From: Chromera velia
Taxonomy: Eukaryota > Sar > Chromeraceae
DNA: 38,294 bases
Reading direction: 5' to 3'
Assembly: GCA_018398765.1 (NCBI GenBank)
Contig: JAHBMJ010003326.1
Location: forward strand, 1-38,294
Shown here piece after piece: positions 13,108 to 23,637 of this stretch. Within the stretch, counting starts at the first letter, position 1, and each line of letters begins with the position of its first letter. The position numbers were made by a program, and so were the translations under genes. Under the pieces are notes generated by a model. It saw only the letters and a program-made list of their open reading frames with translations, did not search any database and was not told where the DNA came from.

Positions 13108-15760
13108 ATGTCGGAAAGTGAGGCAGATAAGAAGGAGCCTCCTGGAAAAGCTCTGTGTGCTCTGGACATCGGAGGGACCCTCGCGAAGTTGGTCTGTCTG
13201 GTGAAGGAGGAAGAAGTCAGCGAGTGCGAGGGAGACGAGAGCACACCGAGGGAGGGGGGGCCCTTGACAACAGAATGCAATGGAGGTAAGGAGGACGAAC
13301 GGCTCCTGCCGAAGCAGCCGTTCAAACCTCTTTTATGTCTTCAATTGCCGGATGTTTCACTATGGTCTGATGGCTGAGTGTGTGGCTCGTTCAATTTAGC
13401 TCGGTTCACCAGTGAAGTACTGAATGCCGCGTTCTCCAGCCAAGAGCCTTTTAGGGAAGAAGCAAGTGAGCAGCAACAGTCTGAATTCTCCCAATGTTCC
13501 GCGCTTCTGAAAGAGGAGAGAAAACACGTGGGAGAGATAACACAAACATAAGAAAAATGCAGTCGGTCGAATGAAACAAGATATGGGCACCCTACAAAAA
13601 CAGCAGATACATAGATAGAAAGTGTCAGACAGTCAAGTCGGGCAGGGGGGTGGGGAGAAAGACGCAAAGGAACGGGCAGCCACGAAATGAATTTCTGCTG
13701 CACCTTTCCCGCCTTTTTTTTTCATGCACGTGTGCTTCCGTGAAAGAGTGCTCTTCATTTTTTCCTCAACCCGTGCGTGCAGAAACTTTTCGGTTAAAGT
13801 TTCGACACTTCTTTACCGCCCGGGTGGAGGAGCTTATCGACTTCCTCAAAAGTAAGTGAAGCGACCAGTCGACCTGACTTTCCTTCACACACGAATGCTG
13901 GACATTGGAGGGAATCCCCCGAAGGAAGGCTTATAGAGGAATGCCCTTCCCGACAGAGAGGAAAGGATGCCGGGGCAGAGCTGGTGGAGTTTCTTCAACT
14001 GACTCTGTGAAAGATTGAAAAGAAGACAAGACAATTTGAATGAAGCAAAGAAATGGCGAGAGCTTCTTGAAATGAACAAACTGACGAGGCAAATGAGGGG
14101 TTCGGATCTGTGCGGTCAGACAGTGAGTTTCTCAAACGAGAACATAACGGCCACCTTGCATGTGATTATTTTCTTCCCGATTGACCTGTGTGATTTCTCA
14201 TTTCACCACGATCATGAATGGCTCTGTACTCCATTTGATGGTTGGTCAGGCCGTGAGCTCGTCAAACCCGGACAGCAACTTCCAGTCACAGGGGGAGGGG
14301 CTTACAAGTTTGAGGAGCTTTTTGCTGAAAGGTTCAAGTGCACTGTGGCGAAAAGAGATGAAATGTCCTCTGTCATTTCTGGTCTTGACTTCCTCCTCGG
14401 ACAGAAGGGGGTCGCATACAAGTACGATCCGAATAAAGAGCAGAAAGTAAATGTCGAGCTGGTCAGTCAGTCAGTCAGTGAGTGAGTGAGTGAGTGACTG
14501 ACTGACTGAGTCCGTCGGCTAGCTCGCTGGTCAATCTTCTTTTCAGTCAGTCCTCCATCCTCCTTTTGTCCGAGCTGCCTGACAGTGCTGATTTGTTCGT
14601 TCGAATCAGATCCCGGCAGACTCTCTCTGCTTGCTTTGGCTTCTGGATCGGGGGTCGTGTGCCGTTGGTTGGCGCTTCTTTTTCTGCCTGTTTCGTTTTC
14701 TTTTGTTCATCACAGTCACATTCGTTCTCATTCTCTCTTGTCTGCCTGCTCATCCATGCCCTTCTCCCTTCTCTCCCCGCAGAGCAGAGACATTTACCCC
14801 TTCCTCGTGGTCAACGTTGGCTCTGGGGTATCTGTTCTTCGGGTGGGTGGGGGGGTGGGCAGTGGGGGCATGCGAGCTGCAGGTAGTCCTGCATGCAGTA
14901 AGCTGGCTGGCTGTTTGGGGGTCTTTATACCGACCACACATGTATGAATACCAGAGCAAACTTAGTGAGGGCTTTGCCTGCTTCCATAGAGTGCGTGGGA
15001 AGGGAGGGTTACCTGCAGGGATCGTGGAAGAAGGAGTGGATCCCTTCACTTTTTGCTTCTCTTCTTGTGTTTCTTGAGGAGAGGTGCAAAATTTTGGCCA
15101 ACAAGCGGGAGGAAGGGATTAGGGGGACGCACAAATGCGAATTCTTCTTTGGGTTCTCCTATTATCTCTGTCTTCATCAAAGTCTCCATGCGCCAAGCAA
15201 GCAAGAGGGACTCTGTCTGACCACTCGATGCACAAACTCTCACTGACCTTTTTTCGTTTTGTGCGCAGGTGAACGGGCCGAAGGACTTCGTCCGAGTGAC
15301 CGGGACCTGTATCGGGGGAGGCACAGTCCTCGGGCTCTCGCACATTCTCTTCGGGGCGGAGTCGTTTGATGAAGTCAGGCAGGCAGGGGGTCGTAAAACA
15401 GGGGGATGGGAGTACATGGGCTGGTTTACTTGGGACATTCTGGTTTGGATGCAAGTGTAAATCTTCATTGTCCTCTTTCTCTTTCTCTCTCTGTCTGCCT
15501 GTCTGCCTGTCTGCCTGTGGGTCGAAGAGAAAAAAGAAAAGAAGATGTCACACATTCAATATTTTCTTTTCTTTTTCTCGTAAATGTTGTTCGCTCCTCA
15601 CTGAGTTTGCGTGCAAGGCTTATGTACTTCTTGTTCCCCACAATCTTTCGTGGTACTTCTGCGTTGTGGCGATCAGGTCGTCCGCCTGTCAGAAAAGGGC
15701 ACGACAGAGCTCGACTTGACGGTTCGGGATCTTTTGGGGGATTCCGGTTAGTTTCATTGA

Positions 15761-15795
<35 letters not shown>

Positions 15796-17760
15796 CCTGT
15801 CTTTCTGCCTTGCCTTTTCGCTTCCTCTTTTCGTGTGTGTGTGTCTGTGTGTCTGTGTGCCGCGCAAACGGCTGACTGCACGTCACTGTTTTTGTTTGAT
15901 TGCTCTCCTGGAAGGTGTGTGTGTAGGGACAGTTTCGAATTGACTGACTCACTGACGAATGGCAGAACATGAATCTTCCTTTGAAAGATGATCCAAAAGG
16001 GTTGCTCCTCCAAAAGAGAAGAAGCTCGTTTGTCCAGAGTGAAGAAGCAATGGACAAGGACTAAGCAGCAATTGAAGAAAGAAAACCCCTGAGAAAGGAA
16101 AGAGAAAGGACAGGGACAACGGAAGGAAGAAGGCGGGCGACTGGTTGATTCTCTTATTTCTCGGTCAACTTCCCAACTACCTCCGAGCACCGCGAAAGTG
16201 TCCACATTTCAATGTTTTCATACGTGGTCCCTACTTTCATCTCCGCAGCTGGCAGCGGGACTCTGCCGGCCAACAAGACCGCCAGCAGGTTGGCTTACTC
16301 CCTCATTCTAGCCCCCTCTTTCTGTCCTTTGCTCGCTCTCTGTTCTCGTCTTTTCATCTTATGCTCCTCGCGTTGACTTCTTGTTGTTTACGCGTCAAAT
16401 GAAAGAAGGTTATGATCATTCGTAGTTGTCTGCCGTTTTGTACTACTGCAAGGTTGCATCTGCCCTGTCTTTCCCTGTAAAAGCTTTGCCTTGTGTGACT
16501 TTTTTTACGTACATTCACTTTGCGCCTGAAGTGAAAAGGGGAAAAGATAGTGTAGAGCTTGAATAGCTGTTCATGCTCCCTTCGCTGACGTATCGTGCTG
16601 TCGCCTCTTCCCTTTTGTGTCCCGTCCTGTGTCTCCGGAATTCTTGCCGCTCATACACAATTACCGCCGCTTTACCGCCTTGTGCCTCTATTCTCTGTAA
16701 CCCGGCTGGCAAGTCTGTTGCTGCTCTCCTTCTGCTTCCTTCCATGCACTCTTGAAGCTTCGGGCGTGTGTACATGAAAGGAGTGTCGAAAACTTGTGAG
16801 GAGCTGCGGCGATCGATCAAGTCAGTCAGTCAGTGAGTCAGTCAGTCAGGCATTAGACTCTTCGCTCATTAGTCAGTTTTCCTGATTTTCTCCTGTAGGC
16901 ATTCCTTTTCTTCCTGTTGGCCATTTTGACTTCGGAGGGTTGCGCATGAGGGGGAGTCGAGTCCTCCAAGTGGCATGGCGTCTGCATACGCGCTTGTCAG
17001 TGACTTTCCGATCTTCCCTCGGTCTTCCAGCCGCTTTACTATTGTACTCAGGGGGAATTGATCAGTCTTTTGTGTGCGTGAGGAGCTCCAGATTTGTGGT
17101 TTCTCTTCTGTCTTCTCTTTCAGGAGAGAAGACTTAGCTCGGTCTCTGATCCACATGGTTAGCTTCAACCTCGGGTACATTGCCTACCTGGTGGCAAGGA
17201 TCCAGAACGTGCACAGGTGAGTACGGAAAGAAGAGGGAAGGAAGTCTTTACATTCAAGCAGGGGAGGTGATCATGTTGAGGGCGTGTCAGTCGGGAGGCG
17301 TTTCGGGTCTGTGTGATTGAGATTCCTGAAGATCTTTGTGTGCCGTGATTGTCTTTCCATTGAGAGAATGAATAGAGGCCCTCCCAGATATGTGTGTGTG
17401 TGTGTGTGTGTGTGTGTTTGTGTGCCTGTCCCATCCATTCATCCGCCCGAGAGGAAGGAAGGACCCTTCAAAAGGCCTGTCTTTTGCGCCTCTCTTCGGC
17501 CGTTCTGTTGGTCTTTCCCTTCGCGCAGGGCTGTATTTGCCGGTAATTGCAAACAACAAAACTGACGCATAACTTGCTTGCAGAGTTTTCTTTGCCGGCA
17601 AGTATCTGAACAACCACGAGCCCACCATTGCCTCCATCACCAGAGGCATGCGATTCTACCAGGAGCACTACCACGGACTGGGAGATGAAGACCTGGATGA
17701 CTCTGTCGCGCATGTGACGGTCAGGCTGTCAGACGGTCTGTGCGCGTGATCGAGAGAAAA

Positions 17761-17796
<36 letters not shown>

Positions 17797-19537
17797 AAGA
17801 AAGAAAGAAAGAGGCCCGCTGACCCGTCTTTGTGGACCATAATCGCTTTTGTCGTTCACAAGTCTCTTTATTCTACTTTTCGTTTTTCCTCGGCAGGCCG
17901 GTAAGGTCCAGGGGGGGCAGGGGGGACATCATGTATGGTTGCGCCTTACTTTTCCTCTCTTTACCCTACTGAAACACCCGAAGAGAGGCAACAAAAAAAG
18001 GTGCCCACATCTTCTCTCTGAATACGCAGCGCCGGGGCCCCCGGACTCCGGAGGAGGCGCGTGGACGGGCCATGGGGGAGGCCGGAGGGGGGGGGTCTTC
18101 CCTCTCTGGGCGGGTGGGTGCGAGGGGGTTTGCAGTGGCGCAGGTTGGGGGAGGAGACCGATCCTCGGTTGCAGGGGGANNNNNNNNNNNNNNNNNNNNN
18201 NNNNNNNNNNNNNNNNNNNNNNNNNNNNNNNNNNNNNNNNNNNNNNNNNNNNNNNNNNNNNNNNNNNNNNNNNNNNNNNNNNNNNNNNNNNNNNGGGGGG
18301 GGGGATTTTTCGGGTCGAGCATGTCACCGAATACAGGCCCCTCTCTTCCCTTTCCCTCTGCATTGCATAGAGATAGAAGAGGGGGGAGAGGAGGACGAAG
18401 GCGAGGGGGGGGCAAGAGACGGCCTCCCCTCCCTCACGGGGGGTCGGTACAGGAGCATGACCTTCTTCGAAGGTCAACAGCAGTACAGACAGGAGGCCCT
18501 TCTCTCGTGCCTCATTCTTCTCTCCCTGTGGGAACTGAGGAGGGTCAGTTTGATAAGAGGGACCGGGCGTTGACGAGCAGCTTTGCGGCACGTGATTTGG
18601 ACTCGGATGGCATTGTCCACTCTTTGGAGAGAAGTAATTTGTCTGAGGGGGGGNNNGGGGGGGGGGGATGAGGAGAGGGGTGATGATGAGGAAGACGATT
18701 ATTGGGACGAGGATGAGGACATTTTGATTGAGGAGGGCGAAGAAGAGGCAGGAGAGGAGGAGGGGCAAGGACAGAGAAGCCAGGTTGAATCTCAGAACGT
18801 GTCTCAAGGAGATCAGTCAGGGTCTCGAGGGTCTGCCTCCCCCCCTCAGCCTCTTCAGATAGAAAGTGAAAAGGGAGGGGGGGACTCAGGAAAAACTAGA
18901 GAGAGTCAGGCAGGTGAGAGTACCGGCAGTGCTCCAAGAAAAGAGCCTAGGTTCCAAACTAGCCCAGCATCGTTGGTCTCACCGCGGGGGGCGGGACAGA
19001 CACCAGCCGGAAAGCCATCGCGAAAACCGATTGAAGTCAGTACTGCAGCACGAAGAAAGCGGAGACTTTACTCGGAAAGCCGCCGAAAATTTTTTTTTCC
19101 CACCATGTATTCAAAGTCTGAGAAGCCTTTCCTCTTTTGCTTTCTCTTCTGCTACCCCTGTCTCTCTTCTCCACCGAGCGAGAATGAGGAGTGCGAGAGA
19201 GAGACACAGTGCCTGCTCCTGTGTGCCTCTGTGTGTGCGCGCGCGTGTGTGTGTTTGTGTGTGCTTGCGTGCGTGCGTGCGACTGGGTGTGGTGAGCATT
19301 TGCGCAAGCTATTTGTCTTTCGGAATTGTCTGGGATGTTCCTGGCCTTCGTGGGTCCATCGGTTTTTTTTCTTCCCTGCCTCTCTGCGGGCACGCCTGAC
19401 ATGGTGGTGCGATCTCCCTTCCAACCCTGTCCGTGTTGCATGTTTGTCTTTGTTTGTTCATGCAGGTTCTGTTTGTGAAACACGATGGATATCTGGGGGC
19501 TCTCGGGGCTCTAGTGCTCTCAGAAGATGCGTCGTAA
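13108..19537 (+). CDS. PANK: Pantothenate kinase, eukaryotic (type II) family
   Basis: First enzyme of coenzyme A synthesis: ATP-dependent phosphorylation of pantothenate. Exons read in phase: 13108-13285, 13783-13851, 14250-14446, 14783-14842, 15269-15373, 15677-15746, 16249-16288, 17124-17216, 17584-17719, an unresolved insert, then 19466-19537 ending in TAA. Family motifs appear in order: ALDIGGTLAKLV (phosphate-binding loop), VTGGGAYKFEELF, KRDEM (its Glu fits the catalytic base of animal PanK), YPFLVVNVGSGVSVL, GTCIGGGTVLGLSHIL, SFDE, LPANKTAS, EDLARSLIHMVSFNLGYIAYL, and C-terminal HDGYLGALGAL. The order is uninterrupted, so the protein looks active. Between exon 9 and the last exon lies a region with an assembly gap and acidic low-complexity frames; how much of it is coding cannot be told. 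The ATG is the first in the frame just upstream of the conserved ALDIGGT. Confidence 0.9.
14462..14512. repeat. Self-complementary (TCAG)n...(TGAC)n microsatellite
   Basis: Four TCAG units, several TGAG units and three TGAC units follow one another just after the donor of a pantothenate kinase intron. The outer arms are reverse complements of about 12 bases and could fold in pre-mRNA. A similar TCAG tract lies at 16821-16850 in a later intron. Confidence 0.7.
15762..15795. repeat. (CT)n microsatellite in intron
   Basis: About sixteen CT units lie in the pantothenate kinase intron following the exon at 15677-15746. Confidence 0.9.
17390..17420. repeat. (GT)n microsatellite in intron
   Basis: A pure GT tract in the pantothenate kinase intron 17217-17583. 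Confidence 0.9.
17764..17812. repeat. (GA)n(GAAA)n microsatellite in intron
   Basis: GA units followed by GAAA units, just after the end of the pantothenate kinase exon at 17719. Confidence 0.9.
18180..18294. other. Assembly gap (115 N), with a second 3-N gap at 18654-18656
   Basis: Both gaps are flanked by long G runs, so they probably mark sequence that failed to assemble because of G-rich tracts. They sit in the insert between the last two recognisable pantothenate kinase exons. Any frame read across them is unreliable. Confidence 0.98.
18370..19060 (+). other. Acidic low-complexity insert within the pantothenate kinase gene
   Basis: After the gap, plus-strand frames are rich in Glu/Asp/Gly (about 18660-18770: DEERGDDEEDDYWDEDED and similar), then Ser/Gln/Pro-rich up to about 19030. 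They are open and biased like a disordered protein insert. Exon limits and phase cannot be fixed because of the N gaps, so it may be a coding insert between the RGMRFYQEHYHGL and HDGYLGALGAL segments, or intron. Confidence 0.4.
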
Positions 19538-21011
19538 GATATGGTGAGATACCAAGAAACAGATGTGTCAGTGCTGAAATTCTTTTCATTGGTTCAATTA
19601 ACGATCTTTTGTATTCGAACTTCAGCATAATCTGTCTTTGAGAAAGTCAGATGTGTCCTGGTATTCGAACTGTAATATACATTTCAGACGAAGTCTCAGA
19701 TGAAAAGTAATAGTGCAATCAACTTATCTAAAATCCACTAAACTCCATTTTTCTGGAAGGTTATTTGATTTTCGCCGCAAATTTGCTAATTAAAAGGAGG
19801 TAAGAGCTTAAATTAAGTGTGCCTATATATGTATCTTTATAACTACCTAGAACACATACTTAATTTAAGCTTCTACATCTTTTTAAAGTGTGACTCTCTT
19901 AGTGCCAGTGACTCCCCTGGCCCCTCCCCTTTCTGCTGCGTATACGTGAAAAATAAATTTTCAACTAGATTTTCAAAGGTACAAAATTTGTATGGTGGAA
20001 TCTACAATATGAGCTGAAACTATTTCAGTCGATTCCACAATAAATTCGACACACATACCCTAAATTCTATGATTGATAAAATTTTAGTATGAATTTTACA
20101 TTAATTAATTTCCTAGGTAATTTTCACTAATTTAGCAGGGAATTTAAGTTAGTTTGTAGCTGCAAACCGATCTCTGGCAGTAGAACGTGGAGATCGATTC
20201 CCAAAAAATAAAATTTACCATAAAATCCTATTGTGTACGATTACTAGGACCGTAACTAGGTATAGTTACTACTAGGGTATACTCCGTCATAAATGCATGC
20301 ACAGCATGCACAATTGATAAATCATTGACTAGATCATTGAATCGACATTGATAATTAATAATACCCAAAATACGTTGTAACGAATAATTTAATTAATTTA
20401 AACTCTAGTTTACACTTTATTGACAACACATTCAAGTTTAATACATATCTTATAACTATATTACAGAAGTTATGTATATAGCTAGGAAGTTACATGAACA
20501 ATATTATACACATCGAGTCAATTTGATTGGCGCCATGCTAGCCTATGCACGAGCTAGTGCACAAGAGAGTGATTTTAAATGAAAGCAATGGTTCATTCTA
20601 TTAAATATATTTTAAAAATTAGTTCTTGTTTGTAAAATGGTAAATCATCTATATATACAGCCTTCCGCAATGCAGGGAGATCCTGCTTAGATTTGATGAC
20701 TGTTCCTAGGACTGTTCAAGACTTTTCCTGACTTCTGAGGGAGAACATGTGCACAAAGACATCGATCCCCCCAGATTCCCCCTGTAGCGGTCCTCCCACG
20801 CCTCGACAGTGCACCAAAATCATTTTCCTCCCATGAGCTGCCCCCCTTGCTATCTTCATGCCTCTTCAGATCTGGATCCCCATGTTGAAGATCTACTACA
20901 CCCCTTGAATAGATCACCCATGTAGTCTGACTGATCGAGCCGTTAATTAAAGGCATACGCATGCTGTAGAAACAGACATACAAAGAGAAAAGAAACGAAC
21001 CCCGAGAAGCT
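19538..21011. other. AT-rich island without genes
   Basis: Composition changes sharply a few bases after the pantothenate kinase stop. The stretch is AT-rich with many TAATTAAT-like and CTAG-containing words and no reading frame that resembles a protein. A short frame at 20687-20983 (minus) lies downstream of the decayed membrane protein gene and is probably its 3' flank. No tRNA-like T-arm or rRNA block was convincing. Confidence 0.6.
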
Positions 21012-22511
21012 TTAGGGCGCCTCCTGAGGGACTCTCTCCTCCAAGCCCTCGCGAGACGCTGTCGACACTGCAGCTACAGGTCCATATTCGAACATACCAA
21101 TCGTGGCTCCAGTGTCGCTCAGTGCTTGAACACCTCCACCCCCATCCAAACTGTGTCTATTCATGCGCTCAACCTCCTCGTCCTTCTTATCATCGATGAA
21201 CAGGGTCATAAAGCAGCACACCAGGAGGAGGAGACACTGACTGAGGAACGTGAGTGCACACCCCCACAGAACGTCCCAGAGGAAGATAAGAGCGTCCACA
21301 GGCTGGGAAAACCAGAACCAAGACACGGTCCAGCCCATGAAAAGCCCACCGAGACCGACATAGAGGAACGAGAGGGCAAACAGGGATGCCACCTGAATGC
21401 GTCGGTCTGTGATCTCATCAATCACAAAAGTGTGACGGGCCCAAGCTTCTTCCTCCTCACACGGAGTAGGATAAGCACTAGTGCCGAAGCTGCACTTCAC
21501 ATCATAAGTCTAGACCATCTAATCAAGCAAACCGATTGCCGCGCAACTGGCGACAGGGGTCAGTACAGCAAGGATGGAGAGCACCAGAAAGGTGCCGAAC
21601 CTCGATGCCATCCAGACAAAAATACTCAGATGGGGGTCGTTCAGAGAGTCAGTGCTGTTGTGAGGAGCGGCATTGTCCTGAAGACTGAAGAACTTCAACC
21701 GACAAGCCGACCAGATGAAGCAGATGATAATGAGAGTCGGCAGAACGCAGATCCAGTGGAAACAGCAATACATCTGCAGTCCCACAATGAGACCGTACCC
21801 AGGTTGGATCATCGCAAGCTCCGAGACTGTCAATCCATTGTCGGAGGCAAAACAAGACAGGTCCGATGTTAGGCAGTTGTCGGTTGCCATTTCAAGAAGA
21901 AGGTTCGTGTGAGCAATGTCGTCAATCCGCGAGGCAAGGGCTGTGTTGTCAGCACTCTGCATCAGAAAGGCGATAGCACAGGGGCAACCTTCCTGCAGGT
22001 AGAGAAGGAATACACAAACACAGGCAGCGTCTCAACAGATAAAGAAGAGCTGTTTTGCGGAAAGATACACCCGTCTACGCATAAGACAGTTCCACGAGGG
22101 GATTCGCGAAAGGACCTGCTGACTTTTTTTATATCAGGACGAAAGAGCAGGGCCATCAATATGTGCTTTTCATTATATGAAACAGAAAAAGAGATATGGG
22201 GGAGAGTTCAGAGGATTGCCGATCTTGTCAATGAAGATGGGATTTCTCTTCTGTGTTTTTGTGTTCTTCGAGAAGACTCCTTGGGCTGCGTAGATCTCCA
22301 GCTGTTGTATCATTTTCTTTCTTCTGTCGATCTGTTTGGGGGAAAGGCCTGTCTGTTCACACAAAGTCCTCAGCTTTTCCGTCATATACTCAAGATGTAT
22401 GCGGATCCGGAGAATCTCCTCATCTCTCTAGGTGGGCGTCCGACCAAATTTCTCCACAAAGGACACGTCTCCAATAACAGGGTTGATCGTGTCACCGTGA
22501 AGCAGTGACAT
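21012..22511 (-). pseudogene. Decayed gene: bacterial-like uncharacterised domain fused to four membrane helices
   Basis: From ATG at 22511 the minus strand reads DVSFVEKFGRTPT, a TAG (22428-22430), then DEEILRIRIHLEYM, TGLSPKQIDRRKKM, GVFSKNT and FIDKIG. A GC-AG intron, about 22219-21989, leads in phase to CPCAIAFLMQSADN, IDDIAH and GLTVSELAMIQPGYG. The motif series FIDxxG, CA[VI], GLTxxELAxIQPGY recalls a conserved bacterial protein of unknown function; this is from memory. Two hydrophobic segments follow. Two more TAGs (21519-21521, 21510-21512) interrupt the same frame, which continues with two further hydrophobic helices to TAA at 21012. Every internal stop is TAG, no frameshift is needed, and homology-like signal continues after each stop. 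I favour a recently decayed gene; short unrecognised introns are the alternative. Role unknown, membrane location inferred. Confidence 0.5.
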
Positions 22512-23637
22512 CTCAAAATAGAAACACACTTGATTCCGTATAAGCGAAGTCTACGTTTACAAACTCTTCAATGATGTTTCAGCAGTCGGTTGAGTTTTTT
22601 AAGGGCCGAATGAGTCAGCACAGACAGCCACCTCTGTACGCAGCTGATGAAACTCAGGTACCGAAGAGTACTTTTCTCACACAATGTTGCTCGAATGTGA
22701 GTCAATTGAGCCACCACCCTGCACAGTAAATTTTTGGTGACAACAACTGAAAGGCTCAAGTTGGATCTATAACTATTTGAAGAGAGAGAGTTCGCCCATG
22801 TTCGCCCTGGCCAGTCCCATCAACGATCATCAACGACATATCAACGTCACGTTGCGATGCGCAATGATGCGCATGGGCATAATTGGGCAATATTGGGTAT
22901 ATGCTGCCTGTGCAATCCTGTGCACGTACTGCGATGTACTGCGCGGGTCTACAGTTAGCCCGCGGGGGTTTGTCTCCATGCATGCACGCCGGGCCCACCC
23001 GACTGGAGAGTAACGAGGGGTCGAGTTTATGCATGGGCTCGTGTTAGCTCGTATCAGGGAGGCACACTTCCCGCAGGCCCCTACAAAGTGCCAAACCCCT
23101 CTAGGCTAGTCTAGGCAAAATTCGTGGCAAATGACATTATGACAACCAGATGCGTATTATGGTCTGAGAGTTCAAAAAAAAAAAAAGTTTTTCTAAGTTT
23201 TTGAACCGTTTTTCTCTCTTTTTTTGACTTTTTTTTCCCCATACAGGCTTATAGATGGATAGACTATATATCATAGACATTATATATGGAATAATATGGA
23301 ACTAAACATATACGTCTAAGATGTATCAAAGTAAATATCACATTCGATCTACAGCTAATGGTAACTAATAAATACTAATGGAACAAGTACATGAGAATAC
23401 ATGAGAATGCTGAAGCTAGTTATGAAAGACTACATATATACACACAAATTTGAATATAAATAAACACAAAACTTTTATGTTTCAGTTGCCAGTCTAGCAG
23501 CCGACTCTAGCTGCAAGTGATGTGAATTCATATACCGCATCATGATTGATTGTGTTTAACACAACTAATACTTTAGCCGAGAATATTGTGCATGATATCT
23601 GCATAATAAATTGTCAATTTAAAATGATACAATATCT
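22512..23637. other. AT-rich intergenic island with a GC-balanced patch
   Basis: 22790-23100 is GC-balanced with palindromic words (ATGCATGCA, GCGCATG), while 23140-23637 is very AT-rich with polyA and polyT runs at 23174-23236. A 63-residue open frame at 22568-22759 (minus) lies upstream of the decayed membrane protein gene and could be a lost 5' exon, but it does not join in frame. No gene is supported. Confidence 0.55.

Noticed and set aside
13990-14210. Extra pantothenate kinase exon encoding KRRQDNLNEAKKWRELLEMNK
   Set aside because: The flanking exons (ending 13851 and starting 14250) join in phase and match the family without it; this stretch is not part of the conserved fold.
18061-18573. 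Frames running across the N gap
   Set aside because: Translation through unknown bases is meaningless, and the flanks are Gly-rich frames from G tracts.
20160-20205. Possible tRNA T-arm (GGAGATCGATTCCC)
   Set aside because: The loop lacks the usual TTC start and no acceptor or anticodon stem could be formed around it.
21012-22511. Reassignment of TAG to glutamine as explanation for the in-frame stops
   Set aside because: Other genes here end with TAG (VPS8), TAA (pantothenate kinase) and TGA (PHD-PhyH and the 30745 gene), so all three codons seem to work as stops. It is not strictly excluded for TAG, since VPS8 could extend a few codons.
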